64,000 bases of DNA from Aplectana chamaeleonis (GCA_029168955.1 JAPDOI010000437.1:1-64000); one strand, 5' to 3'. Positions 1-13,470 are shown, counted from the first letter of the stretch. Notes: a model not told the origin generated them from the sequence alone. Numbers and translations: made by a program.

Positions 1-183
1 TTATGGGATCTGTGCAGGACCTCAGTAGGAGTGCGCAGGACATCATGGAACGTGTGCAGGATCTTAGTAGAAGCGGGCAGGACATCATGGAACCTGTGCA
101 GGACCCCAGTAGGGGTGTGCACGACGTCGTAGAATGTGTGCAGGACATCATGGGACCTGTGCAGGACCCCAGTACGGGTGTGC

Positions 184-3100
184 AGGTCGTCGTAGAGATG
201 TGTGCAGGACCCCAGCAGGGGTGTGCAGGACGTCGTAGAATGTGTGCAGGACCTCAGTAGAAGTGTGCAGGACCTTGGTAGGAGTGCGCAGGACATCATG
301 GGACCTGTGCAGGACCCCAGTAGGGTGTGCAGGACCTCAGTAGGAGTGTGCAGGACCTCAGTAGGAGTGTGCAGGACCTTAGTAGGAGTGTGCGGGACAT
401 CATGGGACCTGTGCAGTACCCCAGTAGGGGTGTGCAGGACGTCGTAGAATATGTGCAGAACCTCAGTAGGAGTGTGCAGGACCTTAGTAGGAGTGTGCAC
501 GACATCATGGGACCTGTGCAGGACCCCAGTACGGGTGTGCAGGACGTCGTAGAATGTGTGCAGGACCTCAGTAGGAGTGTGCAGGACCTTAGTAGGAGTG
601 TGCAGGACATCATGGGACCTGTGCAGGGCCCCAGTAGGGTGTGCAGGATGTCGTGGAATGCGTGCAGCAGCTCAGCAGGAGTGTGCAGGACGTCGTAGAA
701 TGTGTGCAGGACCTCAGTAGGAGTGTGCAGGACCTTAGTAGGAGTGTGCAGGACATTATGGGACCTGTGCAGGACCTCAGTAGGGGTGCGCAGGACATCA
801 TGGAACGTGTGCAGGATCTTAGTAGGAGCGGGCAGGACATCATGGAACCTGGGCGGAACCCCAGTAGGGGTGTGCAGGACGTCGTAGAATGCGTGCAGGA
901 GCTCAGTAGGGGTATGCAGGACATCATGGAATGTGTGCAGGACCTTAGTAGGAGTGTGCAGGACATCATGAAACGTGTGCTATACCCCTGTAAGGATGAG
1001 CAGGACTTCATGGAATGTGTGCAGGATCTTAGTAGGAGCGGACAGGACATCATGGAACCTGGGCGGGACCCCAGTAGGGGTGTGCAGGACGTCGTAGAAT
1101 ATGTGCAGAACCTCAGTAGGAGTGTGCAGGACCTTAGTAGGAGTGTGCAGGACCTTGGTAGGAGTGTGCAGGACATCATGTGACCTGTGCAGTACCCCAG
1201 TAGGGGTGTGCAGGACGTCGTAGAATGTGTGCAGGATCTTAGTAGGAGCGGGCAGGACATCATGGGACCTGTGCAGTACCCAGTAGGGGTGTGCAGGACG
1301 TCGTAGAATGTGTGCATGACCTTAGTAGGAGTGTGCAGGACATCGTGGGATCTGTCCAGGACCCCAGTAGGGGTGTGCAGGACCTCAGTAGGAGTGTGCA
1401 GGACATTATGGGACCTGTGCAGGACCCTAGTAGGGGTGTGCAGGACGTCGTAGAATGTGTGCAGGACCTCAGTAGGGGTGTGCAGGACCTTAGTAGGAGT
1501 GTGCAGGACATCATGGGACCTGTGCAGGACCCCTGTAGGGGTGTGCAGGATCTCAGTAGGAGTGTGCAGGACATTATGGGACCTGTGCATGACCTCAGTA
1601 GGGGTGCGCAGGACATCATGGAACGTGTGCAGGATCTTAGTAGGAGCGCGCAGGACATCATGGAACCTGTGCAGGACCCCGGTAGGGGTGTGCAGGACCT
1701 CAGTAGGAGTGTGCAGGACATTATGGGACCTGTGCATGACCTCAGTAGGGGTGCGCAGGACATCATGGAACGTGTGCAGGATCTTAGTAGGAGCGGGCAG
1801 GACATAATGGAACCTGTGCAGGACCCCTGGTAGGGGTGTGCAGGACCTCAGTAGGAGTGTGCAGGACATTATGGGACCTGTGCAGGACCTCAGTAGAGTG
1901 CGCAGGACATCATGGAACGTGTGCAGGACCCCAGTGCGGGTGTGCAGGACCTCAGTAGGAGTGTGCAGGACCTCAGTAGGAGTGTGCAGGACCTTAGTAG
2001 GGTGTGCAGGACATCATGGGACCTGTGCAGTACCCCAGTAGGGGTGTGCAGGACGTCGTAGAATGTGTGCAGGACCTTAGTAGGAGTGTGCAGGACCTTA
2101 GTAGGAGTGTGCAGGGACATCATGGGACCTGTGCAGTACCCCAGTAGGGTGTGCAGGACGTCGTAGAATGTGTGCAGGATCTTAGTAGGAGCGGGCAGGA
2201 CATCATGGAACCTGTGCACAACCCCAGTAGGGGTGTGCAGGACATCGTAGAATGTGTGCAGGACCTCAGTAGGAGTGTGCAGGACCTAAGTAGGAGTGCG
2301 CAGGACATTATGGGACCTGTGCAGCATCCCAGTAGGGGTGTGCAGGACGTCGTAGAATGTGTGCAGGACCTTAGTAGGAGTGTGCAGGACATCATGGAAC
2401 CTGTGCAGGATCCCAGTAGGGGTGTGCAGGACGTCGTAGAATGTGTGCAGGACCTCAGTAGGAGTGTGCAGGACCTTAGTAATGAGTGTGCAGGACATCA
2501 TGGGACCTGTGCAGTACCCCAGTAGGGGTGTGCAGGACGTCGTAGAGATGTGTGCAGGACCTCAGTAGGAGTGTGCAGGACCTCAGTAGGAGTGTGCAGG
2601 ACATCATGGGATCTGTCCAGGACCCCAGCAGGGGGTGTGCAGGACCTCAGTAGGAGTGTGCAGGACATTATGGGACCTGTGCAGGACCCTAGTAGGGGTG
2701 TGCAGGACGTCGTAGAATGTGTGCAGGACCTCAGTAGGGGTGTGCAGGACCTTAGTAGGGAGTGTGCAGGACATCATGGGACCTGTGCAGGACCCCAGTA
2801 GGGGTGTGCAGGACCTCAGTAGGAGTGTGCAGGACATTATGGGACCTGTGCATGACCTCAGTAGGGGTGCGCAGGACATCATGGAACGTGTGCAGGATCT
2901 TAGTAGGAGCGCGCAGGACATCATGGAACCTGTGCAGGACCCCGGTAGTGGTGTGCAGGACATTATGGGACCTGTGCAGGACCTGAGTAGGGGTGCTGCA
3001 GGACATCATGAAACGTGTGCAGGATCTTAGTAGGAGCGGGCAGGACCCCACTGAGGGGTGTGCAGGACATCAAGGAATGTGTGCAGGACCTTAGTAGGAG

Positions 3101-6100
3101 TGTGCAGGACATCATGAAACGTGTGCAATACCCCAGTAGGGGTGTGCAGGACGTCGTATAATGTGTGCAGGACCTTAGTAGGAGTGTGCAGGACCTTAGT
3201 AGGAGTGTGCAGGACATCATGGGACCTGTGCAGTACCCCAGTAGGGGTGTGCAGGACGTCGTAGAATGTGTGCAGGATCTTAGTAGGAGCGGGCAGGACA
3301 TCATGGGACCTGTGCAATACCCCAGTAGGGGTGTGCAGGACGTCGTAGAATGTGTGCAGGACCTTAGTAGGAGTGTGCAGGACATCATGGGATCTGTCCA
3401 GGACCCCAGTAGGGGTGGGCAGGACCTCAGTAGGAGTGTGCAGGACATTATGGGACCTGTGCAGGACCCTAGTAGGGGTGTGCAGGACGTCGTAGAATGT
3501 GTGCAGGACCTCAGTAGGAGTGTGCAGGACCTTAGTAGGAGTGTGCACGACATCATGGGACCTGTGCAGGACCCCAGTACGGGTGTGCAGGACGTCGTAG
3601 AATGTGTGCAGGACCTCAGTAGGAGTGTGCAGCACCTTAGTAGGAGTGTGCAGGACATCATGGGACCTGTGCAGGACCCCAGTAGGGGTGTGCAGGACGT
3701 CGTAGAATGCGTGCAGCAGCTCAGCAGGAGTGTGCAGGACGTCGTAGAATGTGTGCAGGACCTCAGTAGGAGTGTGCAGGACCTTAGTAGGAGTGTGCAG
3801 GACATCATGGGACCTTGCAGGACCCCAGTAGGGTGTGCAGGATCTCAGTAGGAGTGTGCAGGACCTCAGTAGGAGTGTGCAGGACCTTAGTAGGAGTGTG
3901 CAGGACATTATGGGACCTGTGCATGACCTCAGTAGGGGTGCGCAGGACATAATGGAACGTGTGCAGGATCTAATAGGAGCGGGTAGGACATCATTGAACC
4001 TGTGCAGGACCCCGGTAGGGGTGTGCAGGACATTAATGGGACACGGGACCTGTGCAGGACCTCAGTAGGGGTGCGCAGGACATCATGAAACGTGTGCAGG
4101 ATCTTAGTAGGAGCAGGGCAGGACCCCACTAGGGGTGTGCAGGACATCAAGGAATGTGTGCAGGACCTTAGTAGGAGTGTGCAGGACATCATGAAACGTG
4201 TGCAATACCCCTGTAAGGATGAGCAGGACTTCATGGAATGTGTGCAGGATCTTAGTAGGAGCGGGCAGGGACATCCATGGGACCTGTGCAGTACCCCAGT
4301 AGGGGTGTGCAGGACGTCGTAGAATGTGTGCAGGACCTTAGTAGGAGTGTGCAGGACCTTAGTAGGAGGTGTGCAGGACCTTGGTAGGAGTGTGCAGGAC
4401 ATCATGGGACCTGTGCAGTACCCCAGTAGGGGTGTGCAGGACGTCGTAGAATGTGTGCAAGATCTTAGTAGGGAGCAGGCAGGACATCATGGGACCTGTG
4501 CAGTACCCCAGTAGGGTGTGCAGGACGTCGTAGAATGTGTGCATGACCTTAGTAGGAGTGTGCAGGACATCGTGGGATCTGTCCAGGACCCCAGTAGGGT
4601 GTGCAGGACCTCAGTAGGAGTGTGCAGGACATTATGGGACCTGTGCAGGACCCTAGTAGGGGTGTGCAGGACGTCGTAGAATGTGTGCAGGACCTCAGTA
4701 GGGGTGTGCAGGACCTTAGTAGGAGTGTGTGCAGGACATCATGGGACCTGTGCAGGACCCCTGTAGGGTGTGCAGGACCTCAGTAGGAGTGTGCAGGACA
4801 TTATGGGACCTGTGCATGAGCCTCAGTAGGGTGCGCAGGACATCATGGAACGTGTGCAGGATCTTAGTAGGGGCGCGCGGGACATCATGGAACCTGTGCA
4901 GGACCCCGGTAGGGGTGTGCAGGCCCTCAGTAGGAGTGTGCAGGACATTATGGGACCTGTGCATGACCTCAGTAGGGGTGCGCAGGACATCATGGAACGT
5001 GTGCAGGATCCTAGTAGGAGCGGGCAGGACATAATGGAACCTGTGCAGGACCCCGGTAGGTGTGCAGGACCTCAGTAGGAGTGTGCAGGACATTATGGGA
5101 CCTGTGCAGGACCTCAGTAGGGGTGCGCAGGACATCATGGGAGACGTGTGCAGGACCCCAGTACGGGTGTGCAGGACCTCAGGTAGGTGCAGGACCTCCC
5201 GGTAGGAGTGTGCAGGACCTTAGTAGGAGTGTGCAGGACATCATGGGACCTGTGCAGTACCCCAGTAGGGGTGTGCAGGACGTCGTAGAATGTGTGCAGG
5301 ACCTTAGTAGGAGTGTGCAGGACCTTAGTAGGAGTGTGCAGGACATCATGGGACCTGTGCAGTACCCCAGCAGGGTGTGCAGGACGTCGTAGAATGTGTG
5401 CAGGATCTTGGTAGGGCGGGCAGGACATCATGGAACCTGTGCAGGACCCCAGTAGGGGTGTGCAGGACGTCGTAGAATGTGTGCAGGACCTCAGTAGGAG
5501 TGTGCAGGACCTTAGTAATAGTGTGCAGGACATCATGGGACCTGTGCAGTACCCCAGTAGGGGTGTGCAGGACGTCGTAGAATGTGTGCAGGACCTCAGT
5601 AGGAGTGTGCAGGACCTCAGTAGGAGTGTGCAGGACATCATGGGATCTGTCCAGGACCCCAGTAGGGGTGTGCAGGACCTCAGTAGGAGTGTGCAGGACA
5701 TTATGGGATCTGTCCAGGACCCCAGTAGGGGTGTGCAGGACCTCAGTAGGAGTGTGCAGGACATTATGGGACCTGTGCAGGACCCTAGTAGGGGTGTGCA
5801 GGACGTCGTAGAATGTGTGCAGGACCTCAGTAGGGGTGTGCAGGACCTTAGTAGGAGTGTGCAGGACATCATGGGACCTGTGCAGGACCCCAGTAGGGGT
5901 GTGCAGGACCTCAGTAGGAGTGTGCAGGACATTATGGGACCTGTGCATGACCTCAGTAGGGGTGCGCAGGACATCATGGAACGTGTGCAGGATCTTAGTA
6001 GGAGCGGGCAGGACATCATGGAACCTGTGCAGGACCCCGGTAGGGGTGTGCAGGACCTCAGTAGGAGTGTGCAGGACATTATTAGACCTGTGCAGGACCT

Positions 6101-9100
6101 CAGTAGGGGTGCGCAGGACATCATGGAACGTGTGCAGGACCCCAGTACGGGTGTGCAGGACGTCGTAGAATGTGTGCAAGACCTTAGTTGGAGTGTGCAC
6201 GACATCATGGGACCTGTGCAGGACCCCAGTACGGGTGGTGCAAGACCTCAGTAGGAGTGTGCAGGACATCAAGGAACTTGTGCAGGATCCCAGTAGGGGT
6301 GGGCAGGACGTCGTAGAATGTGTGCAAGAACTCAGTAGGAGTGTGCAGGACATCATGGGACCTGTGCAGGACCCCAGTACGGGTGGTGCAAGACCTCAGT
6401 AGGAGTGTGCAGAGCATTAAGGAACTTGGGCAGGATGCCAGTAGGGGTGTGCAGGACGTCGAAGAATGTGTGCAGGACCTCAGTAGGAGTGTGCAGGGCC
6501 TTAGTAGGAGTGTGCAGGACATCATGGGACCTGTGCAGGACCCCAGTAGGGGTGCGCAGGACCTCAGTAGGGGTGCGCAGGACATCATGGAACGTGTGCA
6601 GGATCTTAGTAGGGGTGCGCAGGACATCATGGAACGTGTGCAGGATCTTAGTAGGAGCGGGCAGGACATTATGGAACCTGTGCAGGACCCCAGTAGGGGT
6701 GTGCAGGACCTCAGTAGGAGTGTGCAGGACATTATGGGACCTGTGCAGGACCTCAGTAGGGGTGCGCAGGACATCATGGAACGTGTGCGGGATCTTAGTA
6801 GGAGCGGGCAGGACATCATGGAACCTATGCAGGACCCCAGTAGGGGTGTGCAGGACGTCGTAGAATGTGTGCAGGACCTCAGTAGGAGTGTGCAGGACCT
6901 TAGTAGGAGTGTGCAGGACATCATGGGACCTGTGCAGTACCCCAGTAGGGGTGTGCAGGACGTCGTAGAATGTGTGCAGGACCTCAGTAGGAGTGTGCAG
7001 GACCTTAGTAGGAGTGTGCAGGACATCATGGGACCTGTGCAGTACCCCAGTAGGGGTGTGCAGGACGTCGAAGAATGTGTGCAAGAACCCAGTAGGAGTG
7101 TGCAGGACATCATGGGACCTGTGCAGGACCCCAGTACGGGTGGTGCAAGACCTCAGTAGGAGTGTGCAGAACATCAAGGAACTTGGGCAGGATCCCAGTA
7201 GGGGTGTGCAGGACGTCGAAGAATATGTGCAGGACCTCAGTAGTAGTGTGCAGGGCCTTAGTAGGAGTGTGCAGGACATCATGGGACCTGTGCAGGACCC
7301 CAGTAGGGGTGCGCAGGACGTCGTAGAATGTGTGCAGGACCTCAGTAGGAGTGTGCAGGACCTTAGTAGGAGTGTGCAGGACATCATGGGACCTGTGCAG
7401 TACCCCAGTAGGGGTGTGCAGGACGTCGTAGAATGTGTGCAGGACCTCAGTAGGAGTGTGCAGGACCTTAGTAGGAGTGTGCAGGACATCATGGAACCTG
7501 TGTGCAGGACCGCAGTAGGGGTGTGCAGGACGTCGTAGAATGTGTGCAGGACCTCAGTAGGAGTGTGCAGGACCTTAGTAAGGAGTGTGCAGGAAATCAT
7601 GGGACCTGTGCAGTACCCCAGTAGGGGTGTGCAGGACGTCGTATAATGTGTGCAGGACCTCAGTAGGAGTGTGCAGGACCTTAGTAGGAGTGTGCAGGAC
7701 ATCATGGGACCTGTGCAGGACCCCAGTAGGGGTGTGCAGGACCTCAGTAGGAGTGCGTAGAACATCAAGGAACTTGTGCAGGACCTCAGTAGGGGTGCGC
7801 AGGACATCATGGAACGTGTGCAGGATCTTAGTAGGAGCGGGCAGGACATCATGGAACCTGTGCAGCACCCCAGTAGGGGTGTGCAGGACGTCGTAGAATG
7901 TGTGCAGAACCTCAGTAGGAGTGTGCAGGACCTTAGTAGGAGTGTGCACGACATCATGGGACCTGTGCAGGACCCCAGTACGGGTGTGCAGGACGTCGTA
8001 GAATGTGTGCAAGAACTCAGTAGGAGTGTGCAGGACATCATGGGACCTGTGCAGGACCCCAGTACGGGTGGTGCAAGACCTCAGTAGGAGTGCGCAGGAC
8101 ATCAAGGAACTTGTGCAGGATCCGAGTAGGGGTGGGCAGGACGTCGAAGAATGTGTGCAAGAACCCAGTAGGAGTGTGCAGGACATCATGGAACCTGTGC
8201 AGGACCCCAGTACGGGTGGTGCAAGACCTCAGTAGGAGTGTGCAGAACATCAAGGAACTTGTGCAGGATCCCAGCAGGGGTGTGCAGGACGTCGAAGAAT
8301 GTGTGCAGGACCTCAGTAGGAGTGTGCAGGACCTTAGTAGGAGTGTGCAGGACATCATGGGACCTGTGCAGGACCCCAGTAGGGGTGTGCAGGACCTCAG
8401 TAGGGGTGCGCAGGACATCATGGAACGTGTGCAGGATCTTAGTAGGAGCGGGCAGGACATCATAGAACGTGTGCAGGACCCCACTAGGGGTGTGCAGGAC
8501 ATCATGGAATGTGTGCAGGACCTTAGTAGGAGTGTGCAGGACATCATGAAACGTGTGCAATACCCCTGTAAGGATGAGCAGGACTTCATGGAATGTGTGC
8601 AGGACATCAGTAGGAGTGTGCAGGACATCATGGAACGTGTGCAGGACCCCAGTAGGGATGAGCAGGACGTCATGGAATGTGTGTAGGACCTTAGTAAAAG
8701 TGTGCAGGACATCATAGAACGTGTGCAGGACCCCACTAGGGGTGTGCAGGACATCATGGAATGTGTGCAGGACCTTAGTAGGAGTGTGCAGGACATCATG
8801 GGACCTGTGCATGACCCCATTAGGGGTGTGCAGGACGTCGTAGAATGTGTGCAGGACCTCAGTAGGAGTGTGCAGGACCTTAGTAGGAGTGTGCAGGACA
8901 TCATGGGACCTGTGCAGGACCCCAGTAGGGGTGTGCACGAGTGTGCAGGACATTATGGGACCTGTGCAGGACCCCAGTAGGGGTGTGCAGGACGTCGTAG
9001 AATGTGTGCAGGACCTCAGTAGGAGTGTGCAGGACCTTAGTAGGAGTGTGCAAGACATCATGGGACCTGTGCAGGACCCCAGTAGGGGTTGTGCAGGGCC

Positions 9101-9304
9101 TCAGTAGGAGTGTGCAGGACATTATGGGATCTGTGCAGGACCTCAGTAGGAGTGCGCAGGACATCATGGAACGTGTGCAGGATCTTAGTAGGAGCGGGCA
9201 GGACATCATGGAACCTGTGCAGGACCCCAGTAGGGGTGTGCACGACGTCGTAGAATGTGTGCAGGACATCATGGGACCTGTGCAGGACCCCAGTACGGGT
9301 GTGC
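184..9304 (-). repeat. about 9.1-kb higher-order repeat copy, inverted arm
   Basis: The segment is bounded by two copies of a rare monomer variant, AGGTCGTC in place of AGGACGTC, at 184 and 9305. Both are followed by the same register-breaking form CGTAGAGATGTG. Sequence 1-200 also matches 9122-9320 closely. The spacing is 9,121 bp. The same variant in plus orientation (GACGACCT) recurs at 23981, 34133 and 45121, so this is an inverted copy of the large repeat unit found to the right. The boundaries are a phase choice set by the marker, not natural edges. Confidence 0.7.
7606..7613 (-). other. unoccupied transposon target site (inverted arm)
   Basis: This is CTGCACAG on minus (CTGTGCAG on plus), set in the same distinctive flanks as the occupied sites. 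One side is a monomer with CGTATAATGTG (ATTATACG on minus) and the other a monomer reading GGAAATCATGGG, the complement of the CCCATGATTTCC found right of element copies 2 and 3. It represents the pre-insertion state. Confidence 0.8.
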
Positions 9305-10349
9305 AGGTCGTCGTAGAGATGTGTGCAGGACCCCAGTAGGAAGTGTGCAGGACGTCGTAGAATGTGTGCAGGACCTCCCAGTAGGAGTGTGCAGGACCTT
9401 GGTAGAGTGCGCAGGACATCATGGGACCTGTGCAGGACCCCAGTAGGGTGTGCAGGACCTCAGTAGAGTGTGCAGGACCTCAGTAGGGGTGTGCAGGACC
9501 TTAGTAGGAGTGTGCGGGACATCATGGGACCTGTGCAGTACCCCAGTAGGGGTGTGCAGGACGTCGTAGAATGTGTGCAGGACCTCAGTAGGAGTGTGCA
9601 GGACATTATGGGACCTGTGCAGGACCCTAGTAGGGGTGTGCAGGACGTCGTAGAATGTGTGCAGGACCTCAGTAGGGGTGTGCAGGACCTTAGTAGGAGT
9701 GTGCAGGACATCATGGGACCTGTGCAGGACCCCTGTAGGGGTGTGCAGGACGTCGTAGAATGTGTGCAGGACCTTAGTAGGGGTGGGCAGGACATCATGG
9801 AACCTGTGCAGGACCCAGTAGTGTGCAGGACGTCCGTAGAATGTGTGCAGGACCTCCCAGTAGAGTGTGCAGGACCTTAGTAATAGTGTGCAGGGCATCA
9901 TGGGACCTGTGCAGTACCCCAGTAGGGGTGTGCAGGACGTCGTAGAATGTGTGCAGGACCTCAGTAGGAGTGTGCAGGACCTCAGTAGGACAGTGCAGGA
10001 CATCATGGAACCTGTACAGGACCCAAGTAGGGGTGTGCAGAACGTCGTAGAATGTGCGCAGGACCCCATAAGGGGTGTGCAGGACCTTAGTAGGAGTGTG
10101 CAGGACATCATGGGACCTGTGCAGGACCCTGAGGAGTGTGCAGGACCTCAGTAAGTGTGCAGGACATTTATGGGACCTGTGCATGACCTCAGTAGGGGTG
10201 CGCAGGACATCATGGAACGTGTGCAGGATCTTAGTAGGAGCGCGCAGGACATCATGGAACCTGTGCAGGACCCCGGTAGGGGGGTGCAGGACCTCAGTAG
10301 GAGTGTGCAGGACATTATGGGACCTGTGCATGACCTCAGTAGGGGTGCG

Positions 10350-13140
10350 TTCTACGACGTCCTGCACACCCCTACTGGGGTGCTGCACAGGTCCCATGAT
10401 GTCCTGCACACTCCTACTAAGGTCCTGCACACTCCTACTGAGGTCCTGCACACATTCTACGACGTCCTGCACACCCCTACTGGGGTCCTGCACAGGTTCC
10501 ATGATGTCCTGCCCGCTCCTACCTAGATCCTGCACACATTCTACGACGTCCTGCACACCCTCTACTGGGGTACTGCACAGGTCCCATGATGTCCTGCACA
10601 CTCCTACTGGAGTCCTGCACACCCTACCTAGGTCCTGCACACATTCTACGACGTCCTGCACACCCCTACTGGGGTACTGCACAGGTCCCATGATGTCCTG
10701 CACACTCCTACCTGGGTCCTGCACACTCCTACTGGTCCTGCACACCCTACTGAGGTCCTGCACACCCGTACTGGGGTCCTGCACACGTTCCATGATGTCC
10801 TGCGCACCCCTACTGGAGGTCCTGCACAGGTCCCATAATGTCCTTGCACACTCCTACTGAGGTCCTGCACACCCCTACCGGGGTCCTGCACAGGTTCCAT
10901 TATGTCCTGCCCGCTCTACTAAGATCCTGCACGTTCCATGATGTCCTGCACCCTACTGAGGTCATGCACAGGTCCCATAATGTCCTGCACACTACTGAGG
11001 TCCTGCACACCCTACCGGGGTCCTGCACAGGTTCCATGATGTCCTGCGCGCTCCTACTAAGATCCTGCACGTTCCATGATGTCCTGCGCACCCTACTGAG
11101 GTCATGCACAGGTCCCATAATGTCCTGCACACTCCTACTGAGGTCCTGCACACCCCTACAGGGGTCCTGCACAGGTCCCATGATGTCCTGCACACTCCTA
11201 CTAAGGTCCTGCACACCCCTACTGAGGTCCTGCACACATTCTACGACGTCCTGCACACCCCTACTAGGGTCCTGCACAGGTCCCATAATGTCCTGCACAC
11301 TCCTACTGAGGTCCTGCACACCCCTACTGGGGTCCTGGACAGATCCCACGATGTCCTGCACACTCCTACTAAGGTCATGCACACATTCTACGACGTCCTG
11401 CACACCCCTACTGGGGTACTGCACAGGTCCCATGATGTCCTGCCCGCTCCTACTAAGATCCTGCACACATTCTACGACGTCCTACACACCCCTACTAGGG
11501 TACTGCACAGGTCCCATGATGTCCTGCACACTCCTACCAAGGTCCTGCACACTCCTACTAAGGTCCTGCACACTCCTACTGAGGTTCTGCACATATTCTA
11601 CGACGTCCTGCACACCCCTACTGGGGTCCCGCCCAGGTTCCATGATGTCCTGCCCGCTCCTACTAAGATCCTGCACACGTTCCATGATGTCCTGCGCACT
11701 CCTACTGAGGTCCTGCACAGGTCCTATAATGTCCTGCACACTCCTACTTAGGTCCTGCACACCCCTACTGGGGTCCTGCACAGGTCCCACGATGTCCTGC
11801 ACACTCCTACTAAGGTCCTGCACACTCCTACTGAGGTTCTGCACACATTCTACGACGTCCTGCACACCCCTACTGGGGGCCTGCACAGGTCCCATGATGT
11901 CCTGCACACTCCTACCTACTGGGGGCCTGCACAGGTCCCATGATGTCCTGCACACTCCTACCTACTGGGGGCCTGCACAGGTCCCATGATGTCCTGCACA
12001 CCCCTAGTGGGGTCCTGCACACGTTCTATGATGTCCTGCACACTTTTACTAAGGTCCTACACACATTCCATGACGTCCTGCTCATCCCTACTGGGGTCCT
12101 GCACACGCTTCATGATGTCCTGCACACTCCTACTGATGTCCTGCACACATTCCATGAAGTCCTGCTCATCCTTACAGGGGTATTGCACACGTTTCATGAT
12201 GTCCTGCACACTCCTACTAAGGTCCTGCACACATTCCATGATGTCCTGCACACCCCTACTGGGGTCCTGCACACGTTCTATGATGTCCTGCCCGCTCCTA
12301 CTAAGATCCTGCACACGTTCCATGATGTCCTGCGCACCCCTACTGAGGTCCTGCACACCCCTACTGGGGTCCTGCACAGGTCCCATGATGTCCCTGCACA
12401 CTCCTACTAAGGTCCTGCACACTTCTACTGAGGTCCTGCACACACTCTTCGACGTCCTGCACACCCCTACTGGAATCCTGCACGAGTTCCTTGATATTCT
12501 GCACACTCCTACTGAGGTCTTGCACCACCCGTACTGGGGTCCTGCACAGGTCCCGTGATGTCCTGCACACTCCTACTGGGTTCTTGCACACATTCTTCGA
12601 CGTCCTGCCCACCCCTACTCGGATCCTGCACAAGTTCCTTGATGTCCTGCACACTCCTACTGAGGTCTTGCACCACCCGTACTGGGGTCCTGCACAGGTC
12701 CCATGATGTCCTGCACACTCCTACTGCGGTCCTGCACACATTCTACGACGTCCTGCACACCCATGGGTACTGGGGTCCTGCACAGGTCCCATGATGTCGT
12801 GCACACTCCTACTAAGATCCTGCACACTCCTACTGAGGTTCTGCACACATTCTACGACGTCCTGCACACCCCTACTGGGGTGCTGCACAGGTTCCATGAT
12901 GTCCTGCCCGCTCCTACTAAGATCCTGCACACGTTCCATGATGTCCTGCGCACCCCTACTGAGGTCCTGCACAAGTTCCTTGATGTTCTGCGCACTCCTA
13001 CTGAGGTCCTGCACACCCCTACTGGGGTCCTGCACAGGTCCCATGATGTCCTGCACACTCCTACTAAGGTCCTGCACACTCCTACTGAGGTCCTGCACAT
13101 TATACGACGTCCTGCACACCCCTTCTGGGGTATTGCACAG
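10350..13140 (+). repeat. 21-bp satellite array between orientation switch and element copy 1
   Basis: These are 21-bp monomers with CCTGCAC on plus. The first 750 bp (10350-11100) contain many register-breaking indels such as CTACCTAGATCC, CTGGAGGTCC and CTACTGGTCC. From about 11.1 kb the array becomes regular. The part from about 12.0 kb to 13140 matches the satellite to the left of element copies 2 and 3, including the linked variant CCCGTGATG followed by a GGGTTC monomer near 12551. It therefore looks like the left piece of the same composite unit. No gene is seen. Confidence 0.95.
13133..13140 (+). repeat. left target site duplication, element copy 1
   Basis: TTGCACAG directly precedes TAGAG. 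It differs by one base from CTGCACAG at copies 2 and 3. The matching right repeat at 14810-14817 reads CTGCACCC, so this copy's duplication has decayed on both sides. Confidence 0.7.
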
Positions 13141-13168
13141 TAGAGTATATCAAACGAATAAAAATTTT

Positions 13169-13470
13169 CGAATATTCGAATAAACGAATTATTCGAAAAA
13201 TTGACTTCTTCGAATATTCGAATAAACGAATTATTCGAAAAATTGACTTCTTCGAATATTCGAATAAACGAATTATTCGAAAAATCGAATTGTCCGAATA
13301 TTCGAATAAACGAATTATTCGAAAATTTGAGTTATCCGAATATTCGAATAAGCGAATTATTCGAAAATTTGACTTTTCGAATAATCGAATAAATGAATTA
13401 TTCGAAAATTTGACTTTTCCGAATAATCGAATTATTCGAATGGTTCGAATACGAATAATTCGAATATCCG
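13169..13470 (+). repeat. left subterminal 42-bp array, copy 1
   Basis: The motif CGAATATTCGAATAAACG begins at 13169, 13211, 13253, 13295 and 13337, an exact 42-bp step. A further degenerate unit near 13378 and partial units run to about 13470. Each unit is itself near-palindromic and rich in TTCGAA and CGAATATTCG. Such arrays near transposon ends are often transposase binding regions in hAT elements; that role is inferred here. Confidence 0.9.

Larger units (their letters stand above)
1..10349 (-). repeat. 21-bp satellite array, inverted arm
   Basis: The block consists of 21-bp monomers whose CCTGCAC heptamer is read on the minus strand; on plus it appears as GTGCAGG followed by tails such as ACCTCAGTAGGAGT or ACGTCGTAGAATGT. 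The same monomer types and the same local order occur in the plus-oriented array to the right. For example, 1010-1900 read on minus matches about 10880-11690 read on plus, including the rare sequence CCCGCCCAGG. No transposon interrupts this arm. Small insertions and deletions that break the 21-bp register are frequent at about 1.9-5.2 kb and above 9.3 kb, and rarer between 5.4 and 9.2 kb. No gene is visible; the open frames are a by-product of the repeat. The 21-bp repeat itself is read directly, and its biological role is unknown. Confidence 0.97.

Noticed and set aside
13169..13470. CRISPR array (regular repeats at constant spacing)
   Set aside because: The units are contiguous and themselves repeated, with no unique spacers, no leader and no cas genes. 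The sequence context is eukaryotic satellite and transposon.
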